Shown piece by piece: positions 12,441-23,621 of a DNA stretch of 64,000 nucleotides. Below the pieces are notes generated by a model. It was not told the DNA's origin, did not search any database, and saw only the letters and a program-made list of their open reading frames with translations. This DNA comes from Maea johnstoni (lineage: Eukaryota; Annelida; Polychaeta; Spionida; Magelonidae). Positions within the stretch are counted from its first letter, which is position 1; the number at the start of each line of letters is the position of its first letter. The stretch lies in the NCBI GenBank assembly GCA_963942565.1, contig OZ012687.1:8229231-8293230 (forward strand). Reading direction: 5' to 3'. Both the position numbers and the translations under genes were made by a program.

Positions 12441-13061
12441 TCGGGACTTAGCCAGAACCCGTCCTACCTGTCCTTTGGACAGGCAGTTTCCTGAAAACCT
12501 CATTTAAATTGAGACTTTTTGGGGCTAATAACCAAACATTTAACTAATTAGCCATCTTCTAGGACATAGTTGAAGTGCAAATTGCCCTTTTCAACACAAT
12601 GTTTTATCCCTTTTTCTGCCATATTGCAGATAAATCATGAGAAGCTAGTTGTACTTTATTATAACCACATATGACATTACCTGCTTTGCTACACAAGAAC
12701 CTACTACTTTTGATACAAACAATTCCATAACTGCGTACATTCAAGTTAGAATGCATATAACGATATCTGCTTTGCTCTACTAAGTACCCGCTAATAATGA
12801 AACAAGAGAGAACGACGCCCGGCGTCCGTAAGAGAGGTTATCGCTGGTTAAATAGTTTTTTTTTTGTTGCGGCAATTGGTTGAGCATCCTAAGCTGTAGC
12901 AAAAGCTACCTTGTGTGTGTGCCTGCAGTAAGCCCTTCTTGTCTGTATCAATTATGAACAAGTCATGATTGAGGCAGCTTTTGGACCTAAACTCTTGCTG
13001 AAAACTAATCAGGAAATTGCTGTTTTGGACAGGTATTACTGAAATGCTGGCTAAGACCCTG
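12441..13061. mobile_element. hAT MITE, CTTAGCCAG family, long variant
   Basis: Left end TCGGGACTTAGCCAGAACCC and right end GCTGGCTAAGACCCTG are inverted repeats. The left 150 bp and right 70 bp match the 308-bp element at 61430-61737 (GTCCTTTGGACAGGCAG; GAAATTGCTGTTTTGGACAGG). The middle differs and is about 300 bp longer, by insertion here or deletion there. No matching 8-bp target duplication remains. Confidence 0.65.
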
Positions 13062-13453
13062 CTTCTGGGCAAGTAGAAACCATTACTTATTTGCCTTTCC
13101 TGCAAGTTGAAATTCCAAAATCCTATTATGATGAAATTAGTAAGTACACAAAATGCAACTGAAAATATGAATATTCCCTTGAACATCGATTTGCTTTATC
13201 AAGATTTAAAAGCGGCCTCAGCCTCAGGCAAGTTGAATTTTTTGCAGGACAAGTAATATCTAGTATTGACCAGGGTTGGGGTAATTTGTAATATAAAAAT
13301 TAATAGTAATTTGCAATTTTTCAATGTAATAGAAAGTAATCAATTACTTAGTTGCTTAACTATTACTGTAATAGGTAATAGTAATTAACTAGTCCTAAAA
13401 GTAACTGTAATTTCATATTTCTTTCTATTACATCTGTCAAGTTATCACAAGGT

Positions 13454-13675
13454 ATGCATCTGCTATGGGATGCTCAGAGGCAAGCAGGAACTGGATATGT
13501 ACATGTAGTGCATATGTACACACTCTTCACATTGAGACTAATTGCTCAACTGCCACAATATCATGAAGATTATCTGCAATACACAGATGTCACGTCTGCA
13601 CTAGATTATATGTGGACAGGGGTCATGGATATGGAAACAGTGAAACAGGATGCAAATCTATTGTGTTGTGTTTAA
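13454..13675 (+). pseudogene. Unrecognised internal frame of the hAT element
   Basis: A 73-codon frame beginning MHLLWDAQRQAGTGYVHV. I do not recognise the product. It may be a remnant of the transposase or of captured sequence. The first 68 codons are duplicated exactly at 15564-15767, outside the element. Confidence 0.35.
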
Positions 13676-13837
13676 CTGGAGGAGACATGCTGAACCTGAG
13701 TGAAATCCAATCAGCTTGAAAACAGACACCCCCTTTTGAAAACAGACCCATGATTCTCAGTGGATCAGTATGTCCAAGAGATGTTCCACTGTGCAATGAC
13801 TTAAGCTGGTGACATGTCTAACCATCTTTGAAATCCC

Positions 13838-13975
13838 ATGTCCCATCTTGGAACTACCTGGCCATACCAGCATACTGCAGTAGAGGGGATATTTAGTATT
13901 GCTGGGAACAGTGGGAAGATTTTCTGCCCTGACCGCTGTAACATGAAGGACAGTGCCTTTGAGAAACCAATGTTC
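13838..13975 (+). pseudogene. hAT transposase C-terminal (dimerisation region) remnant
   Basis: The plus-strand frame reads TAVEGIFSIAG then KIFCPDRCNMKDSAFEKPMF. This matches the family hallmark of the hAT dimerisation region, usually A-P/A-V-E-R-x-F-S-x-x-G followed by R-x-R-x-x-L/M at similar spacing. The usual Arg after V-E is Gly here, and two to three extra residues follow the FSIAG block. The upstream coding sequence is not in the same frame, so the gene is broken. The frame runs directly into the MITE at 13976. It is oriented towards the right end of the element, as expected for a transposase 3' end. Confidence 0.7.
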
Positions 13976-14194
13976 TTAACCGTTATGCTGCTGGCAACTA
14001 ATTTTGCCAATTCAAAATGATGCGAAAAACCTGATAAATTACTGAAACCCTGACACTTGGGTACTCATCTACGATAAGAGTACTCAGCGAGACCTATCTA
14101 ATGAACACTAACATGACAGGGTTTACATGGTTTTCAAAAATCTTTGCATCCTTGTGCTTACGCCGATATGTAGCCTTAGCATTGAAAGTGTTAA
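13976..14194. mobile_element. piggyBac-type MITE, family B, inverted, nested in hAT
   Basis: TTAA at 13976-13979 and 14191-14194. Ends CCGTTATGCTGCTGGC and TAGCATTGAAAGTG; the interior, read in reverse, matches 916-1102 and 33165-33385 (AACATGACAGGG, GAGTACTCAGCGAG). It sits just after the transposase remnant, so it is younger than the hAT insertion. Confidence 0.85.
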
Positions 14195-15011
14195 AGTGCA
14201 ACCAACATATTGGAAAATAGTGTACTTTAAGATCAGAAGAATCAGACTACTTAATCTGACAAGTTCTATAGCAGGACTATCAGAAAAAGGCTGCTATCCA
14301 TGCCAGTTATGAGATCTATACATAAAATACTGTTATGGATGGAGTGTATTCATAAATCATATAATGGAATAGTCAAATCATTAAACCCAGTAAGCTTTGT
14401 TCCATCTATTGAAAAGAAATTTGTAATGTAATCAATTAATTTTTTAAATGTAATCGTAATTGTAATTGCTGGATCTAAAAAATGGTGTAATAGTAATAGT
14501 AATATAATTGCAAAATACTGAAGTAATAGTAATATAATTGATTACTTATTAAAGTAATTGACCCCAACCCTGGTATTGACTCAGGGTACTACACAGGGGA
14601 AAGGCAAAAGCAATGCAGGGTGAAACAAGCAGTGAGACAATAATATATTTTAGCATTTTGAGTAATAGAAAGCTGGGGAAAGTATATTCTAAATATAAAA
14701 AATTTGGAGGGAAGGGGTTAACACAGTGGAAGAAAAGACACAGATCAAAGGAAAGGAAATCACCGGCACCCACTAAGTAAACCAGAACTTAAGATTAAGA
14801 ATCAGCAATAAGGACTTAGCAGGGGTTTCAGCTAATGACCCTCTCAGCTTGTGACTGAATATATTATGAGGGGCCCTCTCTCCCCATGAACCCTGAATTA
14901 GCATAATTACTTAATAGTCACTCAGAACTTTTCCACATTTGGACTTAACACACTGAATTGTCCAGATGCATAATAGGAAAAAGAATAAAACAGGACGTTT
15001 CTTCTCACCAG

Positions 15012-15336
15012 ATAGAAAGTTATTGCTAATATAGCCCTAAAAGAATCAGGGAAAGGTTCTTACTATGACCAAAGTGGGCTAATGGAGATGGAAACTGTGG
15101 CTCAGCCACAAAAATCTGACATTTTGAGTGCCTCAGCAAGGGAATTAACCATGTCTGATGCCTGTGAGTCAAGTTCCTCTTATGAAGAAGAGAAAGAATC
15201 AGAAGAGATGATGGATCTGTCACCACAGTCCTGTTGTCAGCAGGAGAGTTTGTTGTTGCACTACATTGACCAGCCTAATTTGAAATGGAAATTTATACCA
15301 GTACACAGGAGCAGCGCGGACAACAGGCTAACAAAG
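15012..15336 (+). other. Possible exon: acidic, Ser/Glu-rich open frame
   Basis: Open from about 15012, with an ATG at 15082. Residues 27-43 or so from that ATG form an acidic stretch, including SSSSYEEEKESEE. The frame ends at AAAG followed by GTATGTT (15337), a good splice-donor match. There is no good polypyrimidine tract upstream, so it would be a first exon or chance. It lies between the hAT element and the duplicated hAT fragment and could be part of a mobile element. Family not recognised. Confidence 0.25.
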
Positions 15337-15468
15337 GTATGTTAAAACAGTGAAACTTCACTTGTACATTTTATATTGTTATTGTTTCAATAACCACACA
15401 GTAAGAGTAGCGATTCTATGGCAAAATTCAGCCAGTTTTACCCAAAGGGGGCTACTAAATCATGCCAT

Positions 15469-15767
15469 ACTATTACTGTAATAGGTAATAGTAATTAACT
15501 AGTCCTAAAAGTAACTGTAATTTCATATTTCTTTCTATTACATCTGTCAAGTTATCACAAGGTATGCATCTGCTATGGGATGCTCAGAGGCAAGCAGGAA
15601 CTGGATATGTACATGTAGTGCATATGTACACACTCTTCACATTGAGACTAATTGCTCAACTGCCACAATATCATGAAGATTATCTGCAATACACAGATGT
15701 CACGTCTGCACTAGATTATATGTGGACAGGGGTCATGGATATGGAAACAGTGAAACAGGATGCAAAT
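15469..15767 (+). repeat. Exact 299-bp duplicate of hAT interior (13359-13657)
   Basis: Reading both copies base by base, 15469-15767 equals 13359-13657 without gap or mismatch at a constant offset of 2110. Homology stops abruptly at both sides. The left break is just inside the hAT subterminal region; the right break abuts an AATTAAATTGAG tandem repeat. Confidence 0.9.
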
Positions 15768-16040
15768 TAAATTGAGATCAAGAAAGACGTTAATAGAAAC
15801 TTAATAGGGCACTTTTACTGATTGCAAATATACAATAAAAAGCGAATTAAATTGAGATCAAATAGGGCATTTATAGAAATTAAATAGGGCACTTTTACTG
15901 ATTGCAAAAATGGGTATCTAACTACCAAAATTCAATGAAAAGCGAAATTAAAATGAGATCAAGAAGGAAATTTATAGAAACTTAATAGGGCACTTTTACT
16001 GACAGCAAAAATGATATTTGAACACGAAAATACAATGAGA
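15766..16040. repeat. Tandem repeat, 80-100-bp unit, three copies
   Basis: Copies start near 15766, 15846 and 15946, each with ATTAAATTGAGATCAA and AATAGGGCACTTTTACTG. Units differ by short indels. Confidence 0.8.
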
Positions 16041-16104
16041 AAAAAAACTTACAAAGGCAAACGGTTAACCATAAATCCACCACATGCTCATGAATAGTTA
16101 TGTA

Positions 16105-16610
16105 AACAGGGTTTGAACCAATAGGAAAGCAGGTACTATCCAACACAATTACACAACATCAAGTCAGAGACAGGCATTGAACCAATAGGAAGCCCCCTAC
16201 TAAACCAGAGACAGATTATTAAAAATGCCTCTAAATAAAAAATAAAGCAAAAAAACAAAAAACAAAACAAATAGGGTTAAATAGGGAGGTACATAGTTAA
16301 CATATATCAACTTTAACACCACAGACACCAAGCAGCTGATGAGAAAACTGTTCTCCGAGTTCTGAAGTGAAGACACTGAATGGACCAATAGAAAGGCCCC
16401 TACTAAACAGGAGTGATAGATTCTTAAATTGCAAATAAAACACAAATAAACCATCAATGTTTATAAAAAAAAGAATAGGGTTAAGGTATGAGTTACAAAG
16501 AGGACATAAAACAGCTTAAAAACCACAGACACAGAGAAATTGATGAGAAAACTGTTCTCCAAGATCAGAACTGAAGGCACTGAATGGACCAATAGCATGG
16601 GTTGTTAGAA
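16105..16610. repeat. Imperfect repeats carrying CCAATAG boxes
   Basis: CCAATAG(G/A)AA(A/G) occurs near 16118, 16178 and 16383, and CCAATAGCATGG near 16590. GATGAGAAAACTGTTCTCC plus a CACTGAATGGACC phrase recurs about 203 bp apart (about 16336 and 16539). The CCAAT boxes could bind NF-Y, but here they are part of the repeat unit. Confidence 0.55.
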
Positions 16611-17459
16611 AAAATGTTATGTAATATGTAGAGGGATACGGAAATAGTGATTCTATGAGAGAGGTATCTGTAAGATAACCTCTCTAATAAAAATTGCATT
16701 ACTGTATATACATACATATACATGTACGTACATTCAAGTTATAAGGTTCAGAGATCACCTTTCTATTAGTCTTTTATAGCAGACTTATCACTAACATTTC
16801 ACCCAGTTATGAATGTTCTCCAAGACATCCATGATCATCCTGGATTGTAATTAACATTTTCTATGGGCTGAAATGTGTAAAATTATTCATGCTTGAAATT
16901 TTTAAAAACAAAACATCAAATTTCTTTGCAATTACTTTGAGAATTAACTTCAAATTACAAAAATATTTTACAAACTACTATAGATGTGAACAACACTTGT
17001 CCAGGAGCTTTGTAGGCCTGAAAGGGTTAACCCTGTTTTGCCTCAAGTCCACCAGCTGGTTGTGGAGGCCACCAACAACAAACGCTTCTCGTTTTCCTTT
17101 GACAATTTTGTCACAGCATACTAATCTGTCCATTAAATGGCCCTCCGTCATAATAGCAAGTACCCCGGCCCCATAAATCGCCTACACCTCCCCAGCCCAG
17201 CATAGGAATGACGGCTTCTATGTGGTGATAAAGTCATCCCAATACAAAAAGATACTAAATTAAATGGCACACTGCAACATTTATGCTGTTCAGACAGCTA
17301 GAACACAGCTTAGGGACCATCAAGTTTTCAACAAAAAGACATGAGACAGAGAAATCACCGAAGAGCAGAGGAACCAGCCCCTATGTCATCAAAATAAACA
17401 TCTCCATTTACATTTAGTGAGGAATCCTAAGTACCAGCTAAGGTCCCTACAGATGCACT
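16611..17459. other. Unique sequence, one MITE-like end
   Basis: GTAGGCCTGAAAGGGTTAA near 17010-17028 is a TTAA-type right end; a possible partner TTAACATTTTCTATGGG lies near 16851, but pairing is weak. The 17040-17200 segment is GC-richer and looks single-copy; no exon recognised. Confidence 0.35.
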
Positions 17460-17677
17460 TTAACCCATCCATAACAGTAGCGCCCAAGCACTTCCTACTA
17501 TTTTGAGCATTTCTTTGTGACCAATGAATTTTTCTGAAAATATCTTAAGGAGAGATGTTGACCCTAAACTCTTATTCAAATATTTTGTTTCGTTATGATT
17601 AGTTCCAAAGTTATTTACAAAAGTATCACAGATGCAGACAACACTTGCTAAGAGTTCTCCATGCATGAATGGGTTAA
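17460..17677. mobile_element. piggyBac-type MITE, family A
   Basis: TTAA at 17460-17463 and 17674-17677. Left end CCCATCCATAACAGTAGC, right end CTCCATGCATGAATGGG. The interior phrases AAAGTTATTTACAAAAGTATC and CAGATGCAGACAACACTTG recur in other copies. Non-coding. Confidence 0.85.
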
Positions 17678-18084
17678 CCCATTTGCATTGAGAGTGGGCA
17701 GATGATCTGACAACTTCGGACATACCTCTTCAAATAAAGTGCTATTTGAAAAATATTTGAACAGAGATTGTCAGCTACGAAGGGCCCAGCAACTTATAAT
17801 CAAATATTGAGTCTGGGATGGATTTAAGCGCAGCCAGTGCTGAGAAACAGCAAGCTGTTGGCAGCAATGCCTGAAGACTTCTTGGCTATCAGAGCCAGCC
17901 CTAACATTTAGAAAGTTGAATTGCATGAAGTTATTCTATAGAGATAGAAAAACTGTAATCCATCAATACAAATGTATTCTATCGGTTAATGGATTTATTA
18001 CCAAATACTTAATAAAATTTCCTGCTTAACAGTGAATGGTCAAATATAGCCATGTGAGTTTCATACATAAAGTTGGGAAGATCA

Positions 18085-18310
18085 CTTCTTAGTTGCACCA
18101 AACCCATACTCTCCCTCACAAAGTACTGTCTACAAACCCACACCTTCCCAGCCAAAGCTCTACAGCTCCAACAGAATCGCTTTTCACCTGCCCCAAACCC
18201 ACACCTTCCCAAACAAAGCTCTAAGATCAGATATATAAGTACCATACAGGTAAGAAAAAAATTGCCTCTCACCTGCAGCAAACCTAGAGCTTCCTTAACG
18301 AAGCTCAATA
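18085..18310. repeat. Short tandem repeat with splice-donor-like borders on the minus strand
   Basis: A phrase of the form CCAAACCCACACCTTCCC-AAAGCTCTA recurs about four times with 35-85-bp spacing. Read on the minus strand, two copies end GGTTTGCTGCAG/GTGAGAGG and GGTTTGGGGCAG/GTGAAAAG, which look like splice donors. A 99-codon minus frame (18009-18308) covers it. Whether any copy is an exon is unknown. Confidence 0.4.
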
Positions 18311-18335
18311 TATCCCAGCAGCAGGCCGTCTCCTG

Positions 18336-18362
18336 TGCTGATGCTGCTGCTGCTGCTGCTCC
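18336..18362. repeat. (GCT)n trinucleotide run
   Basis: TGATGCTGCTGCTGCTGCTGCTCC, about six units. Confidence 0.9.
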
Positions 18363-18978
18363 CAGTAGTAAGACTGATGGCCTTCACCTGTACTATTGTC
18401 ATACCTGGAGACCTGGAGAGAGTGTGTGCGTGTGAGTGGGGGCTGGGCTAGGCAAACACGGTATCAGTTCACACCACCTCTCAGTCTGTAGTCAGTAGCC
18501 AGCATCAGTGGCCAGCGTCCACACACACACTGAGGGCCACTGTATGGTGACATGACATTGACTAAACATATAGAAACTCCTCAAGGTTCTCTACAAATAC
18601 ACAACCTACTTCTAGTATGTGCAGCCAAAATGCTGCACAATTTGTCCAGGCCAGACTGCATCTAATTGACCTATTCTTACTCTGGATTCCATTGGGAATT
18701 CAGGTGTACCATCTGGATACTATGAGGCTTTATAAATATCCTGTAAAATAATGCGCAAATAGCAAGCTTTTGGAGCAGTGCTGTCGGTTGGGTTTTTATT
18801 ATCATTTCTTCACTGAATATTTCCAAAAGATGTTTTTGGCATAAAGGTTTCACCAAGAGTCTACCTTTTAGCATATAAGGGGGAGGGGCAGCTAGGACAA
18901 CTGGGTTCCTGACAGTATCTCTGAACACTTGTTCTCACCAAGAATAGCCGGTCAGCAGCCATGTCTACATCACTAGTC

Positions 18979-19212
18979 TTAACCCATTCATGCCTGTAGT
19001 GCCCAACTGTTCCCAAACTCTTTTGGAAATATCTTTAATGTCCAGAGAATTTTTCAAAAAAACTATTGAAGAAGATATTTTGCTCTGGACCTAACCTACA
19101 ACTCTCTTTCAAATAATTTTTGATTTTAATGCTTAATTCGGAAGTTATCCTCAAAAGTATCGCTAGTCCAGTCGACATTTGTCAGGGAGATGACCATGCA
19201 TGGATGGGTTAA
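18979..19212. mobile_element. piggyBac-type MITE, family A
   Basis: TTAA at 18979-18982 and 19209-19212. Left end CCCATTCATGCCTGTAG, right end CCATGCATGGATGGG, giving good 13-14-bp inverted repeats. The interior matches 17460-17677. Confidence 0.9.
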
Positions 19213-19682
19213 TCAGCTCCATATCTCTAACGCAGCCTCCTACATGGAAGTCAGATTCTACGCCAGTCATCTACATCACTGATTTCATTGATCTCAATGA
19301 TCTGATTAAGCCCGGCTTATCCATCTGACAGGGGAAGAGAGAGATGGGGAGGGGGGAAGGTTACAGAACGGTCAATTGACCACTGCATTTACAGGAGACC
19401 AGGGGCCAAACACCAGATTCAATAGTTAAGGTACAGTTTTATTTTTAGCAAGGGAGTTGTTTCTTAGCAAAAAAAAATTAACAATTGCAGAAAATGCCAA
19501 TTTAATCACAAAAACATAATAAAATTCAATTTAGAGAAATATATGAATGAAAGTTGGTGTTCCTGTTGTTTTAACAGCCCTGCTTCAAATATTTTTTCAA
19601 TTATTCCTCAGTTTAGCTAGTTATATGTTTAAAGCTGCTGGTGTACACTCGAGATACAAATGAGTACATCAGGACTTGCCAT
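19213..19682. other. Unique sequence without recognised feature
   Basis: Nothing recognised. Confidence 0.4.
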
Positions 19683-19732
<50 letters not shown>

Positions 19733-19740
19733 GTGATGAT
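19683..19740. repeat. (GAT)n microsatellite
   Basis: About 18 GAT units with one GGT interruption near the end. Confidence 0.95.
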
Positions 19741-20399
19741 AATCACCATATGAGGTTACCTTCCCAGTAGGAAATGTTAGCTCCAATTTTCAGTTGCACT
19801 TTTCAATTCTGACTTTTTCTAAGGAAAACATGTTCTGGTAGGCATTTATGTTGGTCAGTTCTATGGAATCTAGAACGGGATGGACTATAGATTTATGAAT
19901 AATTTCTATTTCAGATGATATGAATTGTTACCTGCTTACTTTGCTATATACAAAATAGCAAACTTGAACTGAACTATTCCCTGAGTGACCTATTCCATGC
20001 GTAAGATACGCGAAATGCCAGGAGATCCACATGCAGACAGTGTGTGACACAGATTCACTACAACACAATTGTGAGCCATACTGTGCTATATATAGGTGAG
20101 ATAATGGATAAAAGATGAAGGCGCCCGGTACTCATAGTAAGTGTTCTGTTGATACAAGGAATTAGAGAGGTTAGACAGACACATGTTGTTCTATGCCCAT
20201 TAGAGTAGTACTACATCTCGACTATACAATACAGACATTCTTAGGCACCCGCTAGTAAGTATATAATCGACTGTTTTGGTGTCTGTGGGAAATCCAGGTA
20301 TGCGGGGAGGGAGGGCGGAGGCAGGGTGTGGGTCTGGTCATGGTGACAGTCTCGGTACCATCAGCAGGTCTGTATGTATACATACATCTCTCATGCTGC

Positions 20400-20428
20400 C
20401 TACTGCTACTGCTGCTGCTGCTGCTGTG
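20400..20428. repeat. (CTG)n trinucleotide run
   Basis: CTACTGCTACTGCTGCTGCTGCTGCTG; interrupted at its start by two CTA units. Confidence 0.9.
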
Positions 20429-20854
20429 TGGCCACAGCAGGTAGAGAAGTCGGCCGTCTCTGGCCCAGGCTTGGCTTGTAGCTGGCGTGCAGGAGGATCA
20501 GGATGATATAGCGTATTATCATGCTGAATATGGAATCGCCAGGCAAAGATAACATCTCACATCCCCTATCCCATAGTATCGAGCCCATTGGGAAGCATGA
20601 CACACTCCTGCTTTGACATACACTTACACACACATTCACAAACATACAGACCCTACCGATATCTACCATAAACCTCTCCCCAACCAATGACAGGCCTCTG
20701 ACAGTTATCATTATGGACAATATTGCGTAATGACAATCAGAAAGTAGCGATATACGTACCTCCAAGCAAATTTGGTAGGTTATCTCTGGTGTATAGCATA
20801 GATATCAACCCTTCAGTCACATGGTCTCGGTGGTGGCAGTGGCATTACACTCTC

Positions 20855-21180
20855 GTTCTCATTTGCATACGCAGTGTGTGTGCGGCGAGTGAGCGCGCTC
20901 TGTTACGACTGAATGGAGCTTGTGTTGTGCATGCGGTGGTATTTATATCGGGGGAGCCTATTAGTAAAAACAAGCATGCCCTGTCTCCCTTCTCGCCAAT
21001 GCCGCCGCCGCACCTGGAGAGAGCCAGCGAGTAATCGTCAACAATTGATCACCTCATACCCTAATCAATTAGTGCACTAAGATTGTACAGTTGCCATGGC
21101 AACGGGATGACTCATTCCCTGCTGCTGCTGCTGCTGCTGCCGATGCTGCTGCTGCTTGTCGATGGGCAGCACTTCTGGTA
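20855..21180. promoter_or_regulatory. Candidate cis-regulatory island with POU, homeodomain, RFX and AP-1 sites
   Basis: A GC-richer, repeat-poor segment. Visible sites: ATTTGCAT octamer (20861-20868), TAATCAATTA paired homeodomain palindrome (21062-21071), GTTGCCATGGCAAC X-box (21090-21103), TGACTCA AP-1 site (21108-21114), then a (GCT)n run at 21120-21140. The homeodomain, X-box and AP-1 sites fall within 53 bp. Enhancer function is inferred from motifs only. Confidence 0.45.
21090..21103. promoter_or_regulatory. RFX X-box, perfect palindrome
   Basis: GTTGCCATGGCAAC, identical to the optimal two-half-site RFX motif. It lies 4 bp upstream of TGACTCA. Confidence 0.6.
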
Positions 21181-22149
21181 CTACCTGCCAGCCATGAGAA
21201 CACAAACAGGAACTGCTGAGGAAAACGTTGCTCTTTTATTCTTCGTCTTCTCAAGCGCGCTCACTTCAGCCTTTCTATAATGGGGAGATAAAACATTACT
21301 CTCTCTTTGGTCTCCCTTCTTCAGTCACTGCTGGGGGGAGGGGAGACAGGGACTAGAGGCACAAGTGCTTCTCCAACATCACAAATACCAAACAAATCAA
21401 AATATATTATGCTTATATGGCAATCAATATTAATCATTTCTATTCTGCACTCCAAAATCAGAGGTGTTATCTATAATATGCAAAAATGGTGGTGGCATTT
21501 TTGAGTGGTACCCAAAGATACTGCCTTCATTCTTATATTTGCTCAGTGGGATTAATTGTTCCCATTATACACTTCAAAAACCAATAAGGTGTTTTTTATG
21601 CATCTTGAAAACTATAAGCCTATATAGAGAAGTCATTAAGTTAAGACTAAACATACAGCTTCTTTTATATATTTTCATATTAAACTTGCATTTGCAAAAA
21701 CATTTTTCTCAAGCTCTGAACAAGAACTTCAGGACAAACTCAGTCATCCCTGCCGCAGCCAAAAATCTACACTATTTTTTGTGCTATTTTTCTGATCCAA
21801 TATTCTTTTGTGAAAAAAATAGAGTTGATATTATTTAACCAGAGCCTCACCAAAAAGTCTCCTTAAATTACTTGAAGAATGTATGCTATTTTAAAGTTGT
21901 ATTCAAAGATGTAATAGAAACTGGGGCCTGCAATCATAGAGGAAATAATTTTGATAAGTTAGGGTATAAATTGAAGTCATTTTCCTTTATTAACCCTCTA
22001 CCATCATATACCTGTATGGGTGGCCTTTGATGCCCTATTACTGGTCCCAACTCTGGTGACACTGCCCCAATAGCCAAGTTATCTAGAACATTGCCCCTAA
22101 TCGGCAACCCTTTGCTCTACAGGGTGCACATGCGTATACTACATGGTGT
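21181..22149. other. Unique sequence without recognised feature
   Basis: AT-rich; a 124-codon plus frame (21464-21838) has no coding character. No element termini found. Confidence 0.4.
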
Positions 22150-22382
22150 TTAACCCATTCATGCCAGTAACACCCAAAACTGTCTGAATATTTTGGTGAT
22201 ATCGCTCTAGCAAAGCAATTTTTAGAAAATATTTTAAAGAGAAATGTTAATCAGAAACTAACCTAACAACTACCCTTCAAATATAAATTCCAAGTAATGC
22301 CTAAATCCTAAGTTATTTCAATAATATCTTAGGTCCAGACAACAATCGTCGAGGAAATCTGTATAGAGCATGAATGGGGTAA
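22150..22382. mobile_element. piggyBac-type MITE, family A
   Basis: TTAA at 22150-22153, left end CCCATTCATGCCAGTAAC; right end AGAGCATGAATGGG followed by GTAA in place of TTAA. The interior has the family's ATTTTGGTGATATC and TTTAGAAAATATTT phrases. Confidence 0.85.
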
Positions 22383-22837
22383 ACAATCTTGCAAGGTTTT
22401 GTATGTTTTCCTGCCTATTGATGTTTTTGTTGTTGAGAAGTTTTGGCTCTGCAGGTGAGGCAGGCATCCTGGGGTTGATCTATGGTGTTTTTCATTAACT
22501 CCTCCTCTGACTGGAAAGGTGAACTCCCCATGAAACAATGCAGCTACCTGGTAAACAATACCCTAACATAGTAGGGCGTTCAATAATCAGAACAATCTCT
22601 AAAACCTTCCATACTTAGTTTCCTTTCCCTTAAAATCTATCATATGCACCTTAAACGAATGAATTAGGAACAAGAAATATATTCACATAATCAAAATATT
22701 TGAAGGAGTTTTTGGTTGACTTCTCAAAATTGTTACAACATATTTCATTATAATTTTTGATTCCTAAATAAAAACATATGATTGTCATGTGAAATAGAAA
22801 GATGGCCATCCATCCTTCAGTATCATGAGCAAAGGTA

Positions 22838-23187
22838 TTAACCCTTTCAGGCCTCAAATTCTTTCCGCAAAAAAACTGATAATTTTTGATACACATTTTC
22901 TTTTCCAAATACTTTTCAAAGTTTCATTTCTTTTGAAAGATACCACAAAAAGCCTGACAGATTGGTTGCTACAGGAAAGAATTGTAAACCCTGCTGGCCA
23001 GACACATTTTCCTTTTTATTAAATATAGAGGAATCATGGAGGTGTCATTTAAAATAAACATAGTCCCTAATATTCCACAAAAATGTCTTTTCAAATATTT
23101 CAGGCAATTTTCTTTTTTGAAGGAAAATATGTGATTATTTTAAATATTTATCAGAATTATTGGTTAGACTGCACATCAAAGGGATAA
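22838..23187. mobile_element. Probable TTAA-type MITE with CCCTTT ends
   Basis: TTAA at 22838-22841 followed by CCCTTTCAGGCCTC. The best right partner is ACATCAAAGGGATAA near 23174-23187, with a decayed duplication. The left end resembles the inverted end near 17010 (GGCCTGAAAGGG), suggesting a third TTAA family. Confidence 0.45.
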
Positions 23188-23540
23188 TACAAGCAGTGAC
23201 ACTTAGATCTAGCAGAACACATGGCAGCTTCCTTGGGGGGTATATAGGTCAAGACTAGATCATGGTGATTGCATGACAGGCTCTGCGGCAACTGACCTGC
23301 TGAGAGTGGGATTAAAAAGGTTAACAATGGATCAATGAGAGCTATACGATATGATGACCAGCCTTGAAGGAGACAATATCATGAGCCTACTACACACGGG
23401 GAGGGAGATATATAAAAGCTGTTGAGCCTTCTACCAATGTTATTTCTTTATCAATTCATTCATTTATTATCATTTATGATTTATTATATTTACTTGTAAT
23501 AATACTTTACTCATTATAATCACCAATAATATTCATTAAT
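23188..23540. other. Unique sequence without recognised feature
   Basis: Nothing recognised. Confidence 0.4.
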
Positions 23541-23544
23541 ATTG

Positions 23545-23590
23545 TTTGGTTATTGTTATCATTATTATCATTATTATTATTATTATTATC

Positions 23591-23621
<31 letters not shown>

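Larger units (their letters stand above)
13263..14580. mobile_element. hAT transposon, decayed, with 8-bp target-site duplication
   Basis: Body 13271-14572 (1302 bp). Ends CAGGGTTGGGGTAATTTG and AGTAATTGACCCCAACCCTG are inverted repeats, and the target duplication GTATTGAC is identical on both sides (13263-13270, 14573-14580). Subterminal regions are rich in TAGTAATTGTAAT motifs. The interior keeps an open frame at 13454-13675 and a recognisable hAT C-terminal region around 13870-13965. A family B MITE is inserted at 13976-14194. It is non-autonomous now. Confidence 0.93.
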
